Shown here: one piece after another, positions 7,998-17,158 of the stretch
Layout of the letters: each line of letters starts with the position of its first letter
How positions within the stretch are numbered: the stretch's first letter is position 1
Made by a program: the position numbers and the translations under genes
The notes under the pieces: generated by a model
What the model saw: the letters and a program-made list of their open reading frames with translations, nothing else
Told to the model about the DNA's origin: nothing
Database searches by the model: none
Assembly (NCBI RefSeq): GCF_000169435.1
Contig: NZ_AAYB01000001.1
Coordinates: 868,001 to 932,000 of the forward strand
Source: Roseobacter sp. CCS2
GTDB taxonomy: Bacteria > Pseudomonadota > Alphaproteobacteria > Rhodobacterales > Rhodobacteraceae
Length of the DNA stretch: 64,000 bases
Reading direction: 5' to 3'

Positions 7998-9467
7998 CTA
8001 CCGCCCGAATGTATCTGCCAGCAGCCGTGCAAGCGTCGCTTGATCCAGATATCCTGTGGCGGTCAAACTGCCATCGCGCTGGTACCGGGCGATAGCGCGG
8101 CGGGTGTTGTTGTCAAAGCGGCCATCGACCCGCCCGGGGTTGTAACCCAACTGCTCAAGCCGGTTTTCAATCAGGCGTCGCAAAACCGGATTTATATTAA
8201 GCGCCTGCTCTCGCGCGCGCGCTTCGTCATTGTTTTCCTCTTGTGTCGCAGCAAGCCTTTCACGCGCCTGGTCGGCAAAGATACCTTCAGGATAGCGTTC
8301 CAGATAGGCGCGATATCCTGCGACCGTGCCACGCGCACCAGTTTCTTCCCAATAGTCGCGATCAAGCGCGCGGGCCTCTTCGCGGGCGCGTTCTTCTTCG
8401 GCTTCCGCCTCTGCGGCAAGGCGACGGGCCTGCGCATCAATGCGGTTAATTTGCTCTGTCGTCAGGAAAGACGTCTGTGCAAACCCATTGTCTTGCTGCC
8501 AATTGCGGATGGCACCGCGCGAGCCGGGACCAAAGATACCATCCACGCCACGGGTGTTGAATTCCATCAATGTCAGATTGCGCTGGATCGCCCGGCGTTG
8601 GTTGCGCGTCAGGTTCAGCCTCTCTTCCTCAATCTCGGCCAATCGCACAGGATCACGTTCGATCTGGTCCAGTTTGCGCCGCGCCTCGGTCACATAGGGG
8701 CTATCTGGGTTGTCAAAGATAAAGTCGCGGTAAGCCTGTGCTGTGTCCCGGTCCTGCGCGAGGGTCCATGCCCGCAAACTGGGTTCGATTGTGGGTAAAG
8801 ATGGTTCCCTTTCGGCATCAGCAGACTGCATAATCAGGCTTTGCGGTGTATAGCCAGTCGCGTTCAAACGCCGGCTATCGCGGACAAACGCCATCACGTC
8901 AGCACCCGGTTCGGTTACAGCTTGCATGACAACGCCATCTGTCACGTTCGGCGGGCCAAACAGCACCGTCACACCTTGCGGAACATCAAGTCTGCCAACA
9001 CCTTGGCGCAGATAAGACCCTATCTCGTTATCCGCGTCCTGATCATACCCTAGGATCAAGATCGCTTGTCCGGGGGCTTGGGCCAAGACATGCATCACCA
9101 TTTCGATCGACACGGCCTCATCAAGCCCGAATGGCGACGGGCGATCACTATCCGCCGCTAGAAACCAGCTGCGTGTTCCATCCGTGACGAACCGCCCGGC
9201 CAGTCCGACGATCAAACGCTCTGCATCCGTTGCCTCTGCCGCAAAGCGGTTCAAAAGCCGGTCCATATCATTCGCTGATCCGTTGGACAGCGTGCTAACC
9301 GCATATCCCGCAGCGCGCAGATCATCGGCAGAGTTCAGCACCTCTACCCCGTTGCTGACCCGCCGAAATTCGTCATAGCGCGAAACCCCCATCAACAGGG
9401 CGGCGTCATCCGCAAATGCAGGCAAAGCAAGGCCCGTCAGGGCGGCGATGAGGGGCAGTTTGCGCAT
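7998..9467 (-). CDS. secreted caspase-like protein with two peptidoglycan-binding domains
   Basis: The 489-residue protein starts with a signal peptide (LIAALTGLALPAFAD). About 200 residues follow that resemble the caspase/metacaspase fold (AALLMGVSRYDEF, then NSADDLRAAGYAVSTLSN). The expected His/Cys dyad is not obvious (LVGLAGRF and LILGYDQD replace the usual sites), so it may be inactive. A charged coiled-coil region around residues 290-400 is flanked by two PG_binding_1 repeats (GVDGIFGPGSRGAIRNWQ and GRVDGRFDNNTRRAIARYQ). AAGGAG before 9467 sets the start. It probably acts at the cell wall. Confidence 0.75.
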   Translation of the reverse strand: MRKLPLIAALTGLALPAFADDAALLMGVSRYDEFRRVSNGVEVLNSADDLRAAGYAVSTLSNGSANDMDRLLNRFAAEATDAERLIVGLAGRFVTDGTRSWFLAADSDRPSPFGLDEAVSIEMVMHVLAQAPGQAILILGYDQDADNEIGSYLRQGVGRLDVPQGVTVLFGPPNVTDGVVMQAVTEPGADVMAFVRDSRRLNATGYTPQSLIMQSADAEREPSLPTIEPSLRAWTLAQDRDTAQAYRDFIFDNPDSPYVTEARRKLDQIERDPVRLAEIEEERLNLTRNQRRAIQRNLTLMEFNTRGVDGIFGPGSRGAIRNWQQDNGFAQTSFLTTEQINRIDAQARRLAAEAEAEEERAREEARALDRDYWEETGARGTVAGYRAYLERYPEGIFADQARERLAATQEENNDEARAREQALNINPVLRRLIENRLEQLGYNPGRVDGRFDNNTRRAIARYQRDGSLTATGYLDQATLARLLADTFGR

Positions 9468-9593
9468 GGCGCGTCTCCTTTGGTTATTCTTGCAGGTCGC
9501 CGTAAAAACAGCCGTCTGCATCAAAGACGCTAGGCCAAACGGCCGCTGCTATTCAATAGCGCGGCATAAACCCAAGTGGGCATGCCCGGTTTG

Positions 9594-12362
9594 CTACTCT
9601 GCCGCCACCGGATTTATGGCCTTTTCGACCTTGACCGCCGAAAACTTGAACTCGGGAATTTTGCCGTAAGGATCAACCGCCGGGTTGGTCAGCACGTTCG
9701 CTGCCGCCTCGACATAGGCGAAGGGGACAAAGACCATATCAGGGGCCACGGCCCGATCTTCACGCGCCATAATCGTGATGCTGCCGCGCCGTGTGGAAAG
9801 TGTGACCAAGCCACCCGGCGCCACCCCCAGTTTGCGCAGCGTTGAAGGATGCAAGGAACAATTCGCTTCGGGTTCAACCGCGTCCAGCACCTTTGACCTG
9901 CGGGTCATCGACCCTGTGTGCCAGTGTTCCAATTGCCGCCCCGTGGTCAGGATCATCGGATACTCTGCATCGGGTGTTTCATCCGGTGCAATCACGCTGG
10001 CGGGTGTGAACTTTGCACGCCCGTTTTCGCGCGGAAAGCCGTCACCGAAGACAATCGGTTGACCGGGGTCTGTGGGCGAAAGTGACGGATAGGTCACGGC
10101 GTTCTGCGCTTCCAGACGGTCCCACGTGATGTTGGATAGCGATTTCATCGACAGCGCCATTTCAGCGAAGATTTGGGATGGATGCGTATAGGTCCAGTTC
10201 AGGTCCAGCCGTTTTGCCAGTTCTGTCGTGATCCACCAGTCTTCTTTCGCGTCACCAGGTGGCGGCACCGCAGGACGGCCCATTTGCACTTGGCGGTTGG
10301 TGTTGGTCACTGTGCCTGACTTTTCGGCAAAGGCGGATGCAGGCAGGATCACGTCCGCAAAATTGGCCGTTTCAGTGATGAAGATATCCTGCACCACCAG
10401 ATGTTTGAGTTTCGCCAGCGCATCACGGGCATGTTCAACGTCAGGGTCAGACATGGCCGGGTTTTCGCCTAAGATATACATCCCATGGATGTCTCCTGCA
10501 TGTACTGCATCAAGGATTTCAGTGACCGTCAGGCCCTTGTTGGGATCAATCGACCCTTCCTGCCAAATCTCTTGAAATGCGGACCGCACGCCCTCATCAC
10601 CCACGGGCTGATAGTCGGGCAGGAACATCGGGATCAGGCCCGCGTCAGAGGCACCTTGCACGTTGTTCTGTCCCCGCAGCGGGTGCAGGCCTGCACCGGG
10701 GCGACCGACTTGGCCGGTCATCAGCGCAAGGCTGATCAAACAGCGTGAATTATCGGTGCCGTGGATATGCTGGGACACACCCATGCCCCAGAAAATCATC
10801 GCCGCATTGGCACCGGCAAAGGTGCGTGCCACATCGCGGAGTGTCGCGGCGGGGATGCCACAGATGTCTTCCATCTTTTCGGGGATGAAGTCCGCAAGAT
10901 GCGCTTTCTCGGCTTCCCAGTTTTCGGTGTAAGCCTCGATATACTGGCGGTCATAAAGCTCTTCTTCCACGATCGTGTGCATGATCGCATTCAGCATCGA
11001 CACATCCGCGCCGGGGCGGAATTGCAGCATATGCGACGCAAACCGCTTGAGCGCCTGGCCGCGCGGGTCCATCACGATCAGCTTGCCGCCACGTTTGGTA
11101 AACTGCTTGAAATAAGTGGCTGCGACGGGGTGATTTTCGATGGGGTTTGCGCCGATGACAATGGCGACGTCCGCGTTCTCAATCTCATTAAAAGTCGCGG
11201 TGACTGCACCAGAACCGACGTTTTCCATCAGCGCCGCAACAGAGGACGCGTGACACAAACGTGTGCAGTGATCGACGTTATTATGTCCGAAACTTTGGCG
11301 GATGAATTTCTGGAACAGATAGGCCTCTTCATTCGTGCATTTCGCCGAACCAAAGCCAGCAACACCTTTGCCGCCTATGTCTTTCATCCCACTGGCGGCA
11401 AAATCCAAAGCCTCTTCCCAGCTTGCTTCGCGGAAATGCGTTTGCCAGTTGCCCGGATCAACGTTTAGCCCCTTTGCAGGCGCGTCGTCGCGCCGGATTA
11501 AAGGTTTGGTCAGGCGGTGATCGTGGTGAATATAATCAAATCCAAAGCGCCCTTTGACACAGAGCCGCCCTTCATTGGCTGGGCCGTTTATCCCTTCAAC
11601 GAATTTGACCTTATTGTCTTTTATTTTCAGCGATACCTGACAGCCGACACCACAAAACGGGCAGACACTTTCAACCTCGCGGTCATAATCTTTGGTGTCA
11701 CCCATCTGGTTTTCGTCCGTCACCGTTGCAGGCAGCAAAGCCCCCGTCGGACAAGCCTGCACGCATTCACCGCACGCCACGCAGGACGACGCGCCCATGG
11801 GGTCATCCATATCAAACACCGGGTAAGCCGTGCCGCCACGCCCGGCCATACCGATCACGTCATTCACCTGCACTTCGCGACAGGCACGCACGCAAAGGCC
11901 GCATTGGATACAGGCATCAAGGTTGACGGACATCGCCACATGGCTGTCGTCAAGCAGCGGAATATGGTCTGGCTCTTTCTGCGGAAAACGGCTGTCATGC
12001 ACGTCTTGCGTTTCTGCCATGTCCCAAAGATGGGATGATCTGTCGTGGGCGACCTCTTGTGCAGGTTGGTCTGCAACCAGCAATTCCATGACCATCCGGC
12101 GCGCCTGCTTTTCACGCGGCTGATCGGTGGTCACGACCATCCCTTCGGATGGTTCGCGAATACAGCTTGCGGCCAGCGTCCGTTCGCCATCAATCGCAAC
12201 CATACAGGCGCGGCAATTGCCATCAGACCGATAACCGGGCGCTGGCTTTTGACACAGATGCGGGATCACAAGGCCACGTCCATTGGCAACTTCCCAGATC
12301 GTTTCGCCCGGTTCCGCAGTTACGGATTGGCCATCAAGCGTAAAGGTAATGCGGTCTGACAT
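9594..12362 (-). CDS. fdhF: formate dehydrogenase alpha subunit, NAD-type (FdsA-like)
   Basis: This 922-residue Mo/W-bis-MGD enzyme oxidises formate to CO2. Domains in order are a 2Fe-2S domain (residues about 1-80, with HLCQ and CRACMV), a His-Cys-rich 4Fe-4S motif, two ferredoxin-type clusters (CIQCGLCVRAC and CVACGECVQACP), the MopB 4Fe-4S motif CPFCGVGC, the catalytic domain with DHCTRLCHAS (the Cys in the selenocysteine position) and the C-terminal molybdopterin-binding domain. The N-terminal iron-sulfur array is that of soluble NAD-linked FdsA. The usual fdsG, fdsB, fdsC and fdsD partners are not beside it, so it is either served by a distant operon or uses another electron acceptor. 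Confidence 0.92.
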   Translation of the reverse strand: MSDRITFTLDGQSVTAEPGETIWEVANGRGLVIPHLCQKPAPGYRSDGNCRACMVAIDGERTLAASCIREPSEGMVVTTDQPREKQARRMVMELLVADQPAQEVAHDRSSHLWDMAETQDVHDSRFPQKEPDHIPLLDDSHVAMSVNLDACIQCGLCVRACREVQVNDVIGMAGRGGTAYPVFDMDDPMGASSCVACGECVQACPTGALLPATVTDENQMGDTKDYDREVESVCPFCGVGCQVSLKIKDNKVKFVEGINGPANEGRLCVKGRFGFDYIHHDHRLTKPLIRRDDAPAKGLNVDPGNWQTHFREASWEEALDFAASGMKDIGGKGVAGFGSAKCTNEEAYLFQKFIRQSFGHNNVDHCTRLCHASSVAALMENVGSGAVTATFNEIENADVAIVIGANPIENHPVAATYFKQFTKRGGKLIVMDPRGQALKRFASHMLQFRPGADVSMLNAIMHTIVEEELYDRQYIEAYTENWEAEKAHLADFIPEKMEDICGIPAATLRDVARTFAGANAAMIFWGMGVSQHIHGTDNSRCLISLALMTGQVGRPGAGLHPLRGQNNVQGASDAGLIPMFLPDYQPVGDEGVRSAFQEIWQEGSIDPNKGLTVTEILDAVHAGDIHGMYILGENPAMSDPDVEHARDALAKLKHLVVQDIFITETANFADVILPASAFAEKSGTVTNTNRQVQMGRPAVPPPGDAKEDWWITTELAKRLDLNWTYTHPSQIFAEMALSMKSLSNITWDRLEAQNAVTYPSLSPTDPGQPIVFGDGFPRENGRAKFTPASVIAPDETPDAEYPMILTTGRQLEHWHTGSMTRRSKVLDAVEPEANCSLHPSTLRKLGVAPGGLVTLSTRRGSITIMAREDRAVAPDMVFVPFAYVEAAANVLTNPAVDPYGKIPEFKFSAVKVEKAINPVAAE

Positions 12363-12497
12363 CAGGATTCTCCGGGCGTTGTTGCGCAGACTACACCATT
12401 TGCATCACTTTGCTGAAAGGCCGTGGGCGACTGCAAGCGGCGCATTTGCGCCATGCAAGATTTCCGATGGGTTACGGGCGTTTCGGTTGCACAGCAA

Positions 12498-13337
12498 CTA
12501 GCCCGCCAGTTCACCGTCTACGAACGCGAGGTTGGCACGCACTTCAGGAATAGATGGATCAAGCGCGCGGGCACGCCTGAGGGCACGCCGCGCGCCGCGC
12601 AGGTCGCCCATCGCATAGCGTGCATTGCCCAGACCAAATTGCCAAAGCCAGCTTTCCGGCCATCGCGCAGCACCTGTTTCATAAAGCGTGGCGGCGGCTT
12701 GATATTGCTCTACACGCTCCAACGCGGCGGCGGCAGATAAGATGTCTGCCTCAGAAGGGCTGACCGGCAGTTGATCGGGCGGCAAAACGACCAAACCCCA
12801 ATAATCACCGCGCCGCCACGTCCGTTCAAATACGGCGAAAGCCATGACCATTTGATCCAGCTGGCCAGAGTTCAGATAGACCTCGTCCTTTTCAAAGTCA
12901 TATCCGGTGACCACGCCGTAATGCCATGCGGGCAACACGCCAAGCCCAAGGTTCTGAAAAACGATGACAGGGTGTCCTCCCGTGACTTCGGCCAGCAACT
13001 GATCAAAATCGTTGATTTTAACCGCCAGTTGGCCAAGCCTGCGGCTGCTGCCGATCATGTCGGCCAGATAGGTGCCACCGGCGCCGGGGCTAAAGGCAAG
13101 CGCTGCGACATCGTCTTGTGTGACATCAGATCCGGCCCATTGCATGACCATCGCAATGGATGTCGGCCCGCAATAGAACGCTTCTTGCTGGATCAGCGGA
13201 ACATCAGGCACACTGGCCCGTGTTGGTGCATCAATGCTAAGTCGGGTGTCCGGGTCAAACGGCTGCGCGCATGCTGCCAGCCAGCTGAGCATCAGCAGGC
13301 AGACAAACCGTTTCAAAAGTACGTTTAGCGCACGCAC
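12498..13337 (-). CDS. PA2778-type C39-like cysteine peptidase lipoprotein with TPR tail
   Basis: A lipoprotein signal (LMLSWLAACAQ) leads into a papain-like C39 peptidase domain. QEAFYCGPTSIAMVMQW carries the active-site Cys and PAWHYGVVTGYD the His, with the Asp/Asn near YLNSG. After about residue 185 come two tetratricopeptide-like helical repeats (AALERVEQYQAAATLYETGAARWP; YAMGDLRGARRALRRARALDP). The start is uncertain: the open frame extends to 13367, GTG at 13337 overlaps the end of the upstream gene by 13 bases, and TTG at 13316 is also possible. The upstream gene is the PA2779-type partner, and the two are coupled. Confidence 0.82.
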   Translation of the reverse strand: MRALNVLLKRFVCLLMLSWLAACAQPFDPDTRLSIDAPTRASVPDVPLIQQEAFYCGPTSIAMVMQWAGSDVTQDDVAALAFSPGAGGTYLADMIGSSRRLGQLAVKINDFDQLLAEVTGGHPVIVFQNLGLGVLPAWHYGVVTGYDFEKDEVYLNSGQLDQMVMAFAVFERTWRRGDYWGLVVLPPDQLPVSPSEADILSAAAALERVEQYQAAATLYETGAARWPESWLWQFGLGNARYAMGDLRGARRALRRARALDPSIPEVRANLAFVDGELAG

Positions 13338-13726
13338 CGTGTAAAGTTGAAGAACCGCGTCAGGCACAGCAGATCTGTGACCAGCAGGATCACAAAGATT
13401 GTAAAGATCGTGCCGACAATGTCTGCACCAGCGCTGTCATTTTCCATCTGTGTCAGCATCGTTGCGATCTCTGCATCAGACAGGGCCGCCAGACGCGCCT
13501 CGGCTTCGGCGGGGTCGATCCCAAGAGCCACAATTTCAGCCCGGATATCATCACGCTGGATTTCATCCATGAGCGTATTCCGGTTCGCCAACGCAGTATA
13601 TTTGTTGATCGCCTGATCAGTGCCAAGCATTTCGGCCTGCGCCATTGTGACGGCCTGCGTGGCCAGAACCAATTGTGCTGACAGCGCGATGGCGATGCCT
13701 TTTTTGCTGAGATTTAGAAAACTCAT
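13325..13726 (-). CDS. PA2779-type small membrane protein
   Basis: The 133-residue protein has an N-terminal hydrophobic signal or anchor (IAIALSAQLVLATQAVTMAQAE), a helical soluble middle (DEIQRDDIRAEIVALGIDPAEAEARLAALSD) and a C-terminal membrane helix (IVGTIFTIFVILLVTDLLCL) ending in a basic tail. This architecture and its position immediately before the C39-like peptidase define the PA2779 family, whose function is unknown. It could present or be processed by the neighbouring peptidase, which is inference. Confidence 0.8.
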   Translation of the reverse strand: MSFLNLSKKGIAIALSAQLVLATQAVTMAQAEMLGTDQAINKYTALANRNTLMDEIQRDDIRAEIVALGIDPAEAEARLAALSDAEIATMLTQMENDSAGADIVGTIFTIFVILLVTDLLCLTRFFNFTRCVR

Positions 13727-13855
13727 GTCGCTATTCCTGATTTAGCGGCGCAGGATAAATCCGCCGCGTTGCCCCAATAAGGTACAGCTTTCAGCAATTT
13801 CTGCCGTAACGCAACCATTTGCTGCGCCACATCCATGAAACTGGCGGGAACCTGA

Positions 13856-14143
13856 CTAGGCGAAGGCGATCATGTTGTTAATCAAGAAAATTCTCAAAAT
13901 CTCGATCCCGACCAACACAACGATGGGCGTCAGGTCAATGCCCCCTAAATCAGGCATAAAACGCCGAATACGGCTGTAAATCGGGTCCAATATACGTTCC
14001 AGCCCGTACCATACCTGACCGACAAACTCTTGCCGGATATTCAGCACCTCAAACCGGATCAGCCAGCTCATGATGAAATGGGCGATCACGAAGAAGCGCA
14101 AAACACCAAGGATCAGAAGCAGGATTTGGAAAATTGTCAGCAT
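13856..14143 (-). CDS. YggT family integral membrane protein
   Basis: The protein has 95 residues with two hydrophobic segments (FQILLLILGVLRFFVIAHFI and the C-terminal LTPIVVLVGIEILRIFLI). Between them is the conserved YggT signature containing SWL and GLERILDPIYSRIRRFMPDLGGIDLTP. Members sit in the inner membrane and have been linked to cell division and osmotic adaptation. An ATG ten codons further upstream exists, but the start at 14143 matches the family's normal length. The gene is monocistronic here. Confidence 0.88.
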   Translation of the reverse strand: MLTIFQILLLILGVLRFFVIAHFIMSWLIRFEVLNIRQEFVGQVWYGLERILDPIYSRIRRFMPDLGGIDLTPIVVLVGIEILRIFLINNMIAFA

Positions 14144-14226
14144 AGATATGTGGCCCTTCGATTTGCCTGCCATGACCTAAGCGCTCTGACCTGTTCCGAC
14201 AAGCCCAAGGTTGCCGCGAGGTCAAA

Positions 14227-14244
14227 GTTGACGTTTACGTCAAC
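14227..14244. promoter_or_regulatory. MerR/LiuR-like palindromic operator
   Basis: GTTGACGT and ACGTCAAC are perfect eight-base arms separated by TT, about 40 bases before the thioesterase start. The core is similar to operators of LiuR-type MerR-family regulators of branched-chain acyl-CoA catabolism. The regulator itself is not in the window. Confidence 0.55.
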
Positions 14245-14282
14245 CTTGCGCATCTGTTTCACAAAAGCAAAGGACGCCGCTT

Positions 14283-14828
14283 ATGTATCCTATGGTACGT
14301 TTGATTAAAGAAGTCATGAAAGCCAACCGCATGCCCCCGCTTCATGCTTTGGGCAGTCATGTGTCGCATCACCGCTGCTGGCCGCAGGACCTTGATTACT
14401 TCCTAGAGATGAACAACGGACGCATTCTGACGATTCTGGACCTTGGCCGCACGGGTCTGGCCCAGCGCGTTGGCCTTTTGGGCGCATTGCGCAAGAATAA
14501 ATGGGCATTGACCATTGCCGGATCTTCCGTGCGCTATCGCAAACGTATCAAACCGTTCGTCAAGTTCCGCATCGCCAGCAAAGCCGTGGGCTGGAGTGAT
14601 CGGTTTTTCTATCTCGAACAAACCATCTGGATTGGTGACGAATGCGCCGTGCAGGCCCTTTATCGGTCGGCCGTGACTGACAAGAAAGGCATTGTGAATC
14701 CTGCCCTTGTCTTTGGCGCGGTGGGCGTCAATCAGCCTTCCCCTGAAAAGCCTGCGTGGGTACAAGCATGGATCGACGCGGACAATACCCGCCCTTGGCC
14801 ACCACAGGACAACGGGACGTCGCAGTAA
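14283..14828 (+). CDS. acyl-CoA thioesterase (hotdog fold)
   Basis: The 181-residue protein resembles the 4HBT/THEM6-like thioesterase group. It has HRCWPQDLDYFLEMNNGRILTILDLGR with the Asp and following Asn-Gly where hotdog enzymes place the catalytic acid, then WALTIAGSSVRYRKRIKPF and FFYLEQTIWI strands. It would hydrolyse an acyl-CoA in the cytosol. AAAGGA nine bases upstream supports the ATG used. The preceding palindrome suggests co-regulation with fatty or branched acid catabolism. Confidence 0.8.
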   Translation: MYPMVRLIKEVMKANRMPPLHALGSHVSHHRCWPQDLDYFLEMNNGRILTILDLGRTGLAQRVGLLGALRKNKWALTIAGSSVRYRKRIKPFVKFRIASKAVGWSDRFFYLEQTIWIGDECAVQALYRSAVTDKKGIVNPALVFGAVGVNQPSPEKPAWVQAWIDADNTRPWPPQDNGTSQ

Positions 14829-14894
14829 AGATTTCTTGCCAGCCCACAGCTTATCTGTGTCTTATCCTTGCGAGGGAAGAGCAGGAACAAGACG

Positions 14895-16271
14895 ATGGCA
14901 GTGGCGAAGAAACGCATCTGGGGGTGGATGGCCTTTGATTGGGCATCACAACCTTTCTATACCCTTGGCCTGACCTTCATTTTCGGACCTTATTTCGCGG
15001 TTGTCGCAACAGAATATTTTCTAAGCACCGGCATGGAAGATGGCGCTGCAAGGGCGCAATCGCAGGCCGTTTGGTCACTGGGTCAGACAATTGCGGGTCT
15101 GATGATCGCGTTTACGGCCCCATTCCTGGGGGCTTTTGCCGATAACTCTGGCCGTAAAATGCCATGGATCGCTTTCTTTTCCGTCATCTATGTGGTGGCT
15201 GCTTTTATGCTGTGGGGTCTAACGCCTGATGGGTCCACCATTATGCTGACCCTCATTATCTTCTATGTCGGGTTTTTTGCTGCCGAAAGTGCGCTGAACT
15301 TCGTCAATGCAATCTTGCCATCGCTTGGCAACGACCAAGAGGTCGGTCGCATCTCTGGCTCTGGCGCGGCCTTTGGATATTGGGGCGGTGTAACGTCCCT
15401 GTTCATTATGCTGATCTTCTTTGCAGAAAACGATCAAGGGGTGACGTTCGTTGGCCTGACCCCGTTGTTTGGGCTGGACCCAGACCTGCGCGAAGGCACC
15501 CGCTTTGTCGGTCCCTTCATCGCGCTTTGGTATGCGATTTTTATCATTCCGTTCTTTATGTTCGTGCGCGATGATCCCAAGGCAGAAAAGAAGTCAACAA
15601 AACTCAGCGCTGTTTGGGCTGAACTTCTGGAAACGCTGCGGGCTGTTTTTCACCGCAAGAGTCTTTTGAATTTCCTCATAGGGTCAATGTTCTATCGGGA
15701 CGCTTTAAATGCGCTTTATGCCTTTGGCGGTGTTTATGCGGCGTTGGTGCTAGATTGGCAGACCACGCAAATTGGGATCTTTGGGATTATCGCGGCGATT
15801 GCCGCCGCTGTGACGACATGGTTGTCCGGGTTGGCGGATGCCCGTGTTGGTCCGAAACCAGTGATCAGAATCGCGGTTTGGGTGCTGATTATGGTGTCTG
15901 TCGTTATCGTTGGCATGTCCCGCGAGACGCTTTTTGGTGTGCCATTGGCCGCCGACTCCAGCTTGCCCGATATCATCTTTTATATTTGCGGTGTTTGCAT
16001 CGGGGGTGCGGGTGGTGCGGTTTATGCCTCTTCCCGGTCCATGATGGTGCGACACACCCATCCTGATCGACCTGCCGAAGCTTTCGGCTTGTTCGCGCTG
16101 ACCGGCAAAGCCACTGCGTTTCTGGCACCAGCACTGATTACTTTGTTCACAATCATGACCGGTAATAATCAATTAGGGTTCTTGCCTGTAATCTTCCTTT
16201 TCCTAATCGGGCTTTTGTTGTTACGGTGGGTGAATAAAGACGGAGATCGCGCAGAATGGTCCGCTTCCTAA
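14895..16271 (+). CDS. MFS transporter, UMF1 (Atg22-like) family
   Basis: A 458-residue inner-membrane carrier with about twelve hydrophobic segments. The N-terminus WGWMAFDWASQPFYTLGLTF is the hallmark of the UMF1/Atg22-like branch, which in fungi exports amino acids from vacuoles. The bacterial substrate is unknown. ALGAFADNSGRKMPWI-type loop residues after TM2 follow the MFS motif A pattern. AGGAACAAGACG before 14895 gives the start. Its end overlaps the start of mepA by 16 bases, so the two genes are probably co-transcribed. Confidence 0.85.
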   Translation: MAVAKKRIWGWMAFDWASQPFYTLGLTFIFGPYFAVVATEYFLSTGMEDGAARAQSQAVWSLGQTIAGLMIAFTAPFLGAFADNSGRKMPWIAFFSVIYVVAAFMLWGLTPDGSTIMLTLIIFYVGFFAAESALNFVNAILPSLGNDQEVGRISGSGAAFGYWGGVTSLFIMLIFFAENDQGVTFVGLTPLFGLDPDLREGTRFVGPFIALWYAIFIIPFFMFVRDDPKAEKKSTKLSAVWAELLETLRAVFHRKSLLNFLIGSMFYRDALNALYAFGGVYAALVLDWQTTQIGIFGIIAAIAAAVTTWLSGLADARVGPKPVIRIAVWVLIMVSVVIVGMSRETLFGVPLAADSSLPDIIFYICGVCIGGAGGAVYASSRSMMVRHTHPDRPAEAFGLFALTGKATAFLAPALITLFTIMTGNNQLGFLPVIFLFLIGLLLLRWVNKDGDRAEWSAS

Positions 16272-17158
16272 TCGCAGCAGTACTTAGCCTTGGATTGGCC
16301 GCTTGTCAGGCAGATGAACCGCCTGTTGTCAGCTTCGCCAGCCAGAACGCCAATGACACCCGCATTGCCAAGAACCTGTTTGGCGCAATGCCAACAGGAT
16401 CCCCGCAATCGCCACAACCCATCGGCGGCTACGCTCGCGGCTGTCAGGCAGGTGGTGAGCAGTTAGAGGAAACCGGACCGACATGGCAGGCAATGCGCTT
16501 GTCGCGCAACCGCAACTGGGCGCAACCTGATACGCTTGATTATGTCCGTGATCTTAGCCGTTTTGCCGCGACACAACCCGGCTGGGAAGGGCTTTATGTC
16601 GGTGATATGAGCCAACCACGCGGCGGCCCGATGCTGACCGGTCACCGTAGCCACCAGACCGGTCTGGATATTGATTTTTGGATGCTGCCGCCGGACCGGC
16701 TTAATCTGACGGTGGCAGAGCGTGAAAACCTTTCGTCCATCTCTATGCGTAGGCAAGCAGGCGCATTCACCAATAATCGTTGGACTCCCCAACACGAAGC
16801 AATCATCAAAGCCGCGGCATCTGACCCGCGCACGGCACGCATATTTATTTTTCCCGGTGCAAAAGTGGCGATGTGCAACTCTGCCACCGGTGATCGTAGT
16901 TGGCTGAACAAAGTGCGGCCTTGGTGGGGCCACCACTACCATTTTCATGTGCGTCTGAATTGCCCTGACGGCGCTGCAGGCTGCACGGACCAAACCCCGC
17001 CGCCGCCGGGCGATGGATGTGACGACGCACAGGCGTGGGTTGACCGCATTCTAAATCCACCACCCCCTGACCCCAACGCACCACCACCCACGCCACGCGC
17101 GGAATTAACAATGGCCAACCTGCCCGGTCAGTGCCTTGCCGTTCTGAACGCCCAGTAA
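16256..17158 (+). CDS. mepA: penicillin-insensitive murein endopeptidase
   Basis: This LAS-family zinc peptidase cuts the D-Ala-meso-DAP cross-links of peptidoglycan in the periplasm. A lipobox (LSLGLAACQ) suggests lipid anchoring. The zinc ligands are visible in GHRSHQTGLDIDFW (His and Asp) and WWGHHYHFHVRLNCP, and PQPIGGYARGCQAGGEQL near residue 70 is the family N-terminal block. Residues 245-275 form a proline-rich linker. The 300-residue length is normal. It overlaps the end of the MFS gene and is followed without a gap by the esterase-like gene. Confidence 0.93.
   Translation: MVRFLIAAVLSLGLAACQADEPPVVSFASQNANDTRIAKNLFGAMPTGSPQSPQPIGGYARGCQAGGEQLEETGPTWQAMRLSRNRNWAQPDTLDYVRDLSRFAATQPGWEGLYVGDMSQPRGGPMLTGHRSHQTGLDIDFWMLPPDRLNLTVAERENLSSISMRRQAGAFTNNRWTPQHEAIIKAAASDPRTARIFIFPGAKVAMCNSATGDRSWLNKVRPWWGHHYHFHVRLNCPDGAAGCTDQTPPPPGDGCDDAQAWVDRILNPPPPDPNAPPPTPRAELTMANLPGQCLAVLNAQ

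Noticed and set aside
7890..8798. Plus-strand 302-codon open frame
   Set aside because: It is antisense to the caspase-like/peptidoglycan-binding gene, which has the signal peptide, domains and ribosome binding site.
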